A DNA stretch of 24,818 bases from Leptofilum sp050292445 (lineage in GTDB: Bacteria; Chloroflexota; Anaerolineae; Promineifilales; Promineifilaceae), in assembly GCA_050292445.1 (NCBI GenBank), contig JBNKLQ010000066.1, positions 1 to 24,818 on the forward strand, read 5' to 3'. Of the stretch, positions 20,653-24,818 are shown piece by piece (the stretch's first letter is position 1; each line of letters opens with the position of its first letter). A program made the translations under genes and the position numbers. The notes beneath the pieces were generated by a model, which was given only the letters and a program-made list of their open reading frames with translations, was not told the origin of the DNA and made no database searches.

Positions 20653-21882
20653 TTAGAGGGAGCGGTAAGCGAGCAAAAAGCGCTCAAACACATCGGAGAG
20701 ATACGGCCGTAATTGCAAAAAGCCTTGCAGCGGTGTGTCTACAAAATCATGTTCGGCCATCCGATTGATTTTTTGCCAGGTATATCTATTGGGCATCTCT
20801 TCAAACCAGGTGGCAAAATGCGGAAACCAGTTGGTGATTACATACAGGCAGCGCGCCGCCGGAATTGCCTGCCGCAACGCCCGCGTATTCACCCGATTGC
20901 CCAACCGCTGCGAAAGGGCTAGCAGGTAGCTGTCAATCATTGTCTCTTCATCCACTGGCCAGGCAGGTCGCGTTCTTAAGTTTGGAGCCTTTTCGGCGTC
21001 ATCCAGCAAGCTGAACTGCTCAATGAAACTGATCAGGTCACAAATACCGGGGCCAACAGCGGCCGTTTGCCAGCCAGTAAGCCGCTGATCATCAAAAACG
21101 GTGACGCGCCAGCGACGGTTATTGGGATCGCCGTGTAGCAAGGTGGGCGGCAGCTGACGTAAGGGTTCCAGCAAAGGCACAGGATCATCCAACAGATCGG
21201 CAACGGCCGTTAAATGCGTTTCTCCCAAAATGCCTGGCCAACCACCTAAATCGCGCATCACCACCAGGCCATTAGCTGCTTGCAAAAAGAGTGGTGCCAG
21301 CTGACCCGCCTGGGACAGTGCGTGTTCAGACAGAATTGCCGCTGGCCCTTCTTCAAAATAAACCGCCTGCTCGGCCACCAGCGATTCCCATTGGTACGCC
21401 GTGCGATCCAACAGCAGGCCCAAGCCAGCGCTCGTCAGATCATCTGTTTTGCCGAAGAACATCGCGTGCAAATGCGCCAGTTTTTCGATGATGGCGCTCA
21501 CATCGGAGATGGACCATTTTTCTGGGGAAATATCGTTGGGGACGTCATCCAGCACAGCCCAGCCCTCGCCATTGGGTTCCGCCTGATGCAAGAAGTGGCA
21601 GCCGGGGGCCAACTCCGGCAGTCGGGGAGCAAACTCGGTGTAAAAAGCAGCTTCTACAGCCTCAATATACCGTCCGATGAAGGAAATAGGATCAGAATGC
21701 CCCGCCAGCGACAGGAGATAACGGGTCATCCGTCGGCTGGATTGGGCGTGTGGTCTGATCGGTTTAGCCGATACGGCCGTTACCACCAACTCATCCACCT
21801 CCATATGATCGCGTAAGAGCGCGGTCCAGGCATTCGGATCACGTCTTTGAAGTTGGGTGGCCAGCAATTTTGATTGTCTCAT
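20653..21882 (-). CDS. Phosphotransferase (APH/choline-kinase fold) with an altered metal-binding motif
   Basis: 409 residues. The C-terminal half has the aminoglycoside-phosphotransferase-type (protein-kinase-like) signature: LLHGDPNN (248-255) with catalytic Asp252, then LTGWQTAAVGPGICDLISF (268-286), which aligns with the usual 'IDWE-x-A-x-x-G-(D/P)-x-x-D-L'. The metal-binding Asp of the IDW motif is replaced by Gly270, and the Asn usually five residues after the catalytic Asp is displaced. Activity is therefore uncertain and the protein could be a pseudokinase. The middle part, LAHLHAMFFGKTDD, is the usual 'L-A-x-x-H-x' helix. It is not close to known antibiotic-resistance enzymes as far as I can see. 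ATG at 21882 without a strong ribosome site; divergent from the DUF4349 gene. Confidence 0.72.
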   Translation of the reverse strand: MRQSKLLATQLQRRDPNAWTALLRDHMEVDELVVTAVSAKPIRPHAQSSRRMTRYLLSLAGHSDPISFIGRYIEAVEAAFYTEFAPRLPELAPGCHFLHQAEPNGEGWAVLDDVPNDISPEKWSISDVSAIIEKLAHLHAMFFGKTDDLTSAGLGLLLDRTAYQWESLVAEQAVYFEEGPAAILSEHALSQAGQLAPLFLQAANGLVVMRDLGGWPGILGETHLTAVADLLDDPVPLLEPLRQLPPTLLHGDPNNRRWRVTVFDDQRLTGWQTAAVGPGICDLISFIEQFSLLDDAEKAPNLRTRPAWPVDEETMIDSYLLALSQRLGNRVNTRALRQAIPAARCLYVITNWFPHFATWFEEMPNRYTWQKINRMAEHDFVDTPLQGFLQLRPYLSDVFERFLLAYRSL

Positions 21883-22096
21883 CGCGGCTACATTGTAAAA
21901 GCTAAGTGGACGCCTGACAAGCCACGACCAAACAATGAGACCAATTCGTTTGGCCTATTTACAAACTTCTCAGCTACGGTTGCCCCCAAATTGTCACCAA
22001 TTCATCCAAGAGTGGAACTTTTCTAGCGGCACCGACGTTTCCCCAGTAACCCGGGGGATTTTGTTTAGCAAACCATCAAAAATCAGGAGAGAGAAA

Positions 22097-23002
22097 ATGA
22101 ACGCCAAACGATTTTACCGGCTGGCGGCTGCGATGGTCGCCACGTTGCTGCTGCTGGCTGCCTGTGCACCACAGTCTGAAACTGTGGAAGTAACACGTGT
22201 GGTCACAGAGACAGTGACAGTGGAAGGGGAAGCACAAGAGGTGACCCGTATCGTAACCGAAATGGTTACAGAAAGTGCAGATGCCTCTCTGCCCAATGCG
22301 CAACCGCAGGCGCGACTCATCATCAAGAATGGGGAGCTGGCAATGATGGTGGTGGATACGGAAACGGCCGTCTCCACTGCTACCCAACTCATCGCCGAAC
22401 TGGGTGGCTACATCATCAGCCAGCAAATCTTCGACACGCAATTTGGTCTCAGCGCAGCGAACATGCAGTTGGCCGTGCCAGTGACTCAATTTGAAACCGC
22501 CCTTAACCAACTGCGGGCACTGGGCCAGGTGACCAATGATTTTGCCGGTGGCCAAGATGTCACCGACGAGTACGTCGATTTAGGCTCAAAGCTAGACAAT
22601 CTGATTGCCACCCGCGACCGCCTGCGCACCTTCCTCGATGATGCCGAAACAGTGGAAGAGGCATTGCGCGTCAACGATCAGCTCAAACAGGTTGAGGAAG
22701 AAATCGCCATTATTCAAGGCCGCCGCAACTACCTTAGCGATCGGGCCGCTTTTTCGACCATTGACCTGTCATTGCAGCCTCTGCTGCCCACCCCAACGCC
22801 CTCCCCCATTCCCACGGCCGAATCATGGCGGCCCAGCGACACAGCAAAGGTAGCCGTAGTCAATCTGCAAGAATCCGCCCAGCAAACGGCCGATTTTTCC
22901 ATCTACTACGGCATTGTGTGTGGTCCCTGGCTACTGCTGCTGGGGCTTTTGGGCTGGATTGGCTGGCGGCTGCGACAGCGGTTCGGCTGGTGGATTGAGT
23001 AA
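22097..23002 (+). CDS. DUF4349 lipoprotein (first of a tandem pair)
   Basis: 301 residues. The signal peptide ends in a lipobox, LLAAC, with Cys23, so it should be lipid-modified and processed by LspA (5864-6481). A Val/Thr repeat linker follows (VEVTRVVTE, then VTRIVTE), typical of Chloroflexota lipoproteins. The DUF4349 domain spans about 70-230: RLIIKNGELAMMV, VPVTQFETALNQLRALG, GQDVTDEYVDLGSKLDNL, and a coiled coil VEEALRVNDQLKQVEEEIA. A Pro/Thr linker (LLPTPTPSPIPT), a C-terminal helix (GPWLLLLGLLGWIGW) and a basic tail finish it. The ATG at 22097 follows AGGAGAGAG; a 54-residue upstream extension in frame has no ribosome site and was rejected. The function is unknown; the topology suggests an envelope sensor or stress protein. 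Confidence 0.85.
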   Translation: MNAKRFYRLAAAMVATLLLLAACAPQSETVEVTRVVTETVTVEGEAQEVTRIVTEMVTESADASLPNAQPQARLIIKNGELAMMVVDTETAVSTATQLIAELGGYIISQQIFDTQFGLSAANMQLAVPVTQFETALNQLRALGQVTNDFAGGQDVTDEYVDLGSKLDNLIATRDRLRTFLDDAETVEEALRVNDQLKQVEEEIAIIQGRRNYLSDRAAFSTIDLSLQPLLPTPTPSPIPTAESWRPSDTAKVAVVNLQESAQQTADFSIYYGIVCGPWLLLLGLLGWIGWRLRQRFGWWIE

Positions 23003-23008
23003 TTATTT

Positions 23009-23046
23009 CTCTGCGGTTCTCTGTGTTTGCTCTGTGCAGCTCTGTG
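23009..23046. repeat. CTCTGTG heptamers at 10-11-base spacing
   Basis: CTCTGCG at 23009 and CTCTGTG at 23019, 23030 and 23040 lie in the 70-base gap between the two DUF4349 genes. No inverted partner is visible. It resembles the dispersed short tandem repeats elsewhere in the window. Confidence 0.6.
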
Positions 23047-23072
23047 TTCCGCTTTTAATAAGGAGGATTCTG

Positions 23073-23915
23073 ATGCGGAAAAGATACATTATGTTAACAA
23101 TAGCGTTTTTTATGGGCTTACTGCCGCTGTGGCTCATGTGGCCCAGCAATCATCCGGTGCAGGCAGCCCAGGTCGATGATCGGCTGGTGATTAAAGAAGC
23201 GACCCTTGCCCTAACGGTGCCAGAGACAGGTACGGCCGTTCAAACCGCGCTTAATCTGGCCGAAAGTTACAACGGCTACGTGCTCAACCAACGCCAATGG
23301 GAAACTGGTGACACGACCACCTACGGGGAACTTACTTTTGGCGTTCCCGCCGAACAGTTTGAAGCCCTGCTCAACGCGTTGCGCACGCTGGGCACGGTGG
23401 AAGATGAGCAGCTCAGTGGGCAAGATGTGTTGGCAACGGCCGTTGATCTGCAATCGCGCCTGGACAACCTTACCAGCAACCAAACCCGGATGCGCACCTT
23501 TCTGGAGCAAACACGGAACACCACCGAAACGTTGGCCGTGCACCAGCGATTGGTGCAGGTCGAAAACCAAATCAACGATCTGCAAGGGCAGCTCAACTTT
23601 TACACTGGCAAGTCCACAAATGCACAAATCATGCTGCGCCTAACGGCTCTGCTGCCTACGCCTACACCCACGCCGCTGCCCACGCCGCAAAGCTGGTCGC
23701 CGGGCCACACAGCCAAATTGGCCACCCTGCGCACCCAACAAAATGCCCAATCTGTCGCTGATTTTACGATTTATCGCACCATCACCTGGGGGCCATGGCT
23801 GCTGCTTTTGGGTTTCGGTCTCTGGATTTTTAGCCGAATCAGGCACCGTTCCATCTTAGCTATTCCTCAGCGGGAAGAGAATAGCCAGGATGGCGACACA
23901 CAAGAATCGGCCTAA
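23073..23915 (+). CDS. DUF4349 protein (second of the tandem pair, non-lipoprotein)
   Basis: 280 residues. It has the same order as the upstream paralogue: DRLVIKEATLALTV, VPAEQFEALLNALRTLG, SGQDVLATAVDLQSRLDNL, coiled coil, LLPTPTPTPLPT linker and a C-terminal helix GPWLLLLGFGLWIF. It differs at the N terminus: the signal segment (MLTIAFFMGLLPLWLMW) has no lipobox Cys and ends VQAAQ, a candidate signal peptidase I site, or it may stay as an anchor. It has no Val/Thr linker. AAGGAGG lies 7 bases before the ATG, the best ribosome site of the pair. The two genes arose by an old tandem duplication and may form a hetero-complex with one lipid-anchored member. Function unknown. Confidence 0.87.
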   Translation: MRKRYIMLTIAFFMGLLPLWLMWPSNHPVQAAQVDDRLVIKEATLALTVPETGTAVQTALNLAESYNGYVLNQRQWETGDTTTYGELTFGVPAEQFEALLNALRTLGTVEDEQLSGQDVLATAVDLQSRLDNLTSNQTRMRTFLEQTRNTTETLAVHQRLVQVENQINDLQGQLNFYTGKSTNAQIMLRLTALLPTPTPTPLPTPQSWSPGHTAKLATLRTQQNAQSVADFTIYRTITWGPWLLLLGFGLWIFSRIRHRSILAIPQREENSQDGDTQESA

Positions 23916-24043
23916 GCTATCACCTTTGTGGTTGATTTGTTTGGCTGGTGTCAGGTTTATGAAAGCGTAATAATTGTTAAGCGTGATAATCTAATGGTGT
24001 ATCAAGTTTGGACTGTAAAGTAATGACACTTAGGAGGTGCAAC

Positions 24044-24148
24044 GTGATTGCAATTCAACTCTCAACCATCATCATTATTGCGCTTATCGCGCTCATCATT
24101 GGCATCATTATTGGTGTATCGATGAGTCGGCCAGTGTCTAGATTTTAA
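24044..24148 (+). CDS. 34-residue single-helix membrane miniprotein
   Basis: Short open frame with a GTG start at 24044 and a perfect Shine-Dalgarno, AGGAGG (24032-24037), six bases upstream. Translation: an initial MIAIQLST, then a helix of Ile, Leu, Ala and Gly to about residue 25 (IIIIALIALIIGIIIGV), then a short basic tail SMSRPVSRF. Two Gly residues four apart (20, 24) give a small-xxx-small packing face. It stands 128 bases after the DUF4349 pair, and two hairpins follow, the second a clear terminator. The ribosome site, composition and terminator together make it a credible gene. The function is unknown; a regulatory transmembrane peptide or a toxin-like peptide are both possible. A partner antisense RNA was not identified. 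Confidence 0.65.
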   Translation: MIAIQLSTIIIIALIALIIGIIIGVSMSRPVSRF

Positions 24149-24160
24149 GTAAGTAGATGG

Positions 24161-24194
24161 GGGTGGAAACGGCCGTAACCGGCCAAACACACCC
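24161..24194. other. Hairpin containing the only intergenic ACGGCCGT
   Basis: GGGTG (24161-24165) pairs with CACCC (24190-24194), and GGCCG (24171-24175) pairs with CGGCC (24180-24184) around a TAAC loop. A symmetric 5-by-5 internal loop lies between the two stems. The octamer at 24169-24176 supplies half the inner stem. Confidence 0.45.
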
Positions 24195-24231
24195 AAGTGC
24201 TTGCCTGAAAATTCATAATTCTGTACCTTTT

Positions 24232-24277
24232 CCCGCAAATGATTTAGGATCATCCCCTGAATAATTTGCGGGTTTTT
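24232..24277 (+). terminator. Rho-independent terminator after the miniprotein gene
   Basis: CCCGCAAAT (24232-24240) and ATTTGCGGG (24264-24272) are perfect 9-bp arms around a 23-base loop, followed by TTTTTCTTTCT. It is the most canonical terminator in the window. Confidence 0.85.
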
Positions 24278-24338
24278 CTTTCTCATCTGTGCACCCACAT
24301 TCCGATTCAACCACACGCTTAAATGAACGAAAATATTA

Positions 24339-24363
24339 ACTGTCGCTGCAACAGGCCGACAGT
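24339..24363 (+). promoter_or_regulatory. Leader hairpin before the last gene
   Basis: ACTGTCG (24339-24345) and CGACAGT (24357-24363) are perfect 7-bp arms around an 11-base loop, 25 bases before the ATG of the secreted protein. The ribosome site AGGAG lies just downstream, so the hairpin could modulate translation or mark an operator. Confidence 0.35.
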
Positions 24364-24388
24364 GCTTATTAAGCTAGGAGAAATTGCG

Positions 24389-24818
24389 ATGAAAAAAGCA
24401 GCACTATTAACTTTGTTCTGTATTTTTGTACTGTGCAGCATCATGTTGACTAAACCCTATGCCAGTTTGGAGGCAGCAGCGAGTGCTGTCGGCGATCCCC
24501 CTCAGTTTACCCTGCCCACAAAAGGGGTGTTTATAAATCGGGATGTGAGAAACGGCCGCGTCTCCACCGGCTATCAAGCAGTCCTTGGCCCCCTGGGCTG
24601 CATCGCAGATGGCGACCCCTACTCGCCAATTAACAGCCCTTTTGCCACAGGTCCCTACACATACACTTATCTAATTCGCATTCCGGCCGATTATAATTCC
24701 GACATCGTGCGCGTCGAATTGTTTGATCCTGATTCCATCAATGCTGCCCTAAATACAACCGCAATCTTTCGAACAAATATTGCTATTAACAATGGTTTAG
24801 GGATTGTTGATAGCAAAA
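24389..24818 (+). CDS. Secreted protein of unknown function (3' end outside window)
   Basis: At least 143 codons, open to the last base. ATG at 24389 with AGGAG 8 bases upstream. The N terminus MKKAALLTLFCIFVLCSIML is a Sec signal peptide, with a candidate cleavage site around YASLEAAASA. The exported part has aromatic and Asn/Asp/Pro-rich segments (TGPYTYTYLIRIPADYNSD, VRVELFDPDSIN), a pattern typical of extracellular beta-sandwich domains. The part seen does not allow a family name. The Val-x-Val-Glu-Leu-Phe-Asp-Pro block resembles C-terminal domains of secreted proteins that describe cell-surface or pilus-related products. It has no ACGGCCGT, only an ACGGCCGC variant at 24552. Confidence 0.75.
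   Translation, partial: MKKAALLTLFCIFVLCSIMLTKPYASLEAAASAVGDPPQFTLPTKGVFINRDVRNGRVSTGYQAVLGPLGCIADGDPYSPINSPFATGPYTYTYLIRIPADYNSDIVRVELFDPDSINAALNTTAIFRTNIAINNGLGIVDSK

Larger units (their letters stand above)
428..24176. repeat. Highly iterated palindrome ACGGCCGT (43 exact copies across the window)
   Basis: Exact copies start at 428, 1251, 2111, 3070, 3306, 3555, 4312, 5318, 5412, 5903, 6443, 6601, 7240, 7307, 7877, 8478, 10173, 10471, 12016, 12721, 13027, 13192, 13553, 13822, 14811, 15081, 15135, 15746, 16903, 16968, 17786, 17925, 18858, 19082, 19519, 20349, 20703, 21203, 21773, 22364, 23232, 23436 and 24169 (counted by eye). Fourteen extend to the decamer AACGGCCGTT. All but the last are inside genes. 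Coded residues depend on phase: Thr-Ala-Val, Asn/Tyr/Asp-Gly-Arg, or Arg-Pro. Single-base variants ACGGCCGA and ACGGCCGC are also common. Confidence 0.95.

Noticed and set aside
21280..21816. 178-residue plus-strand frame
   Set aside because: Antisense to the phosphotransferase gene, no Shine-Dalgarno, no recognisable motif.
22040..22058. Short stem TCCCC/GGGGA followed by TTTT in the leader of the first DUF4349 gene
   Set aside because: Only five pairs; too weak to call as a terminator or riboswitch.
22914..23072. 53-residue N-terminal extension of the second DUF4349 gene
   Set aside because: It is read-through of the first gene's 3' end in another phase; AAGGAGG before the ATG at 23073 sets the start.
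1..24818. Insertion sequences, phage genes and tRNA genes
   Set aside because: No transposase, integrase or phage structural motif in the translations, and no T-loop GGTTCGA-type pattern with a matching acceptor stem was found by eye.

Overview
The window looks like chromosomal DNA from a Chloroflexota bacterium, probably Anaerolineae-like. This is an inference. It rests on a lipoprotein with V-T-R-V-V-T-E repeats after the lipobox, Thr/Pro-rich 'TPTPT' surface linkers, a modular 5TM/dCache/GAF/PAS histidine kinase and a cluster of M42 aminopeptidases. No LPS or outer-membrane genes and no tRNA were seen. Coding density is high, on both strands, with Shine-Dalgarno sites before many genes.

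Layout. 1-133 is the 3' part of RNase P RNA (rnpB). 226-2363 holds a low-molecular-weight tyrosine phosphatase, a geranylgeranyl-reductase-type flavoprotein and a convergent single-domain response regulator. 2437-4789 (minus) holds a cold-shock protein, a GNAT acetyltransferase and a 6-phosphofructokinase. 4985-8581 (plus) holds a methyltransferase, then a tight lspA / pseudouridine synthase / MalY-PatB lyase run. 8602-10727 holds an unusual gene joining a Death-like effector-associated domain (EAD) to an inositol-monophosphatase domain, with its own promoter, followed by a methyltransferase. 10911-14234 (minus) is a sensor histidine kinase. 14610-18477 (plus) holds a membrane-anchored Thr/Pro-rich protein and three tandem M42 aminopeptidases. 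18641-21882 holds small genes (TfoX/YjbR-like, DUF218/YdcF-like, a membrane protein, DUF456, a degenerate phosphotransferase) separated by perfect or near-perfect hairpins. 22097-23915 is a tandem pair of DUF4349 proteins, one a lipoprotein. It is followed by a 34-residue membrane miniprotein and the start of a secreted protein that runs off the window.

Working together: lspA, which processes lipoproteins, has a visible candidate substrate here, the DUF4349 lipoprotein. The three M42 peptidases probably make complementary TET-type aminopeptidases. The histidine kinase has no adjacent response regulator, and the response regulator at 1968-2363 has no adjacent kinase.

The strongest non-gene signal is the octamer palindrome ACGGCCGT. 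I count 43 exact copies by eye, where about 0.4 would be expected by chance. Of these, 42 lie inside genes and in all three codon phases, so the constraint is on the DNA and not the protein. Intergenic gaps also carry several families of inverted repeats built from short tandem units, and three 'palindrome within palindrome' hairpins. The best candidate for an undescribed system is the EAD-IMPase fusion.
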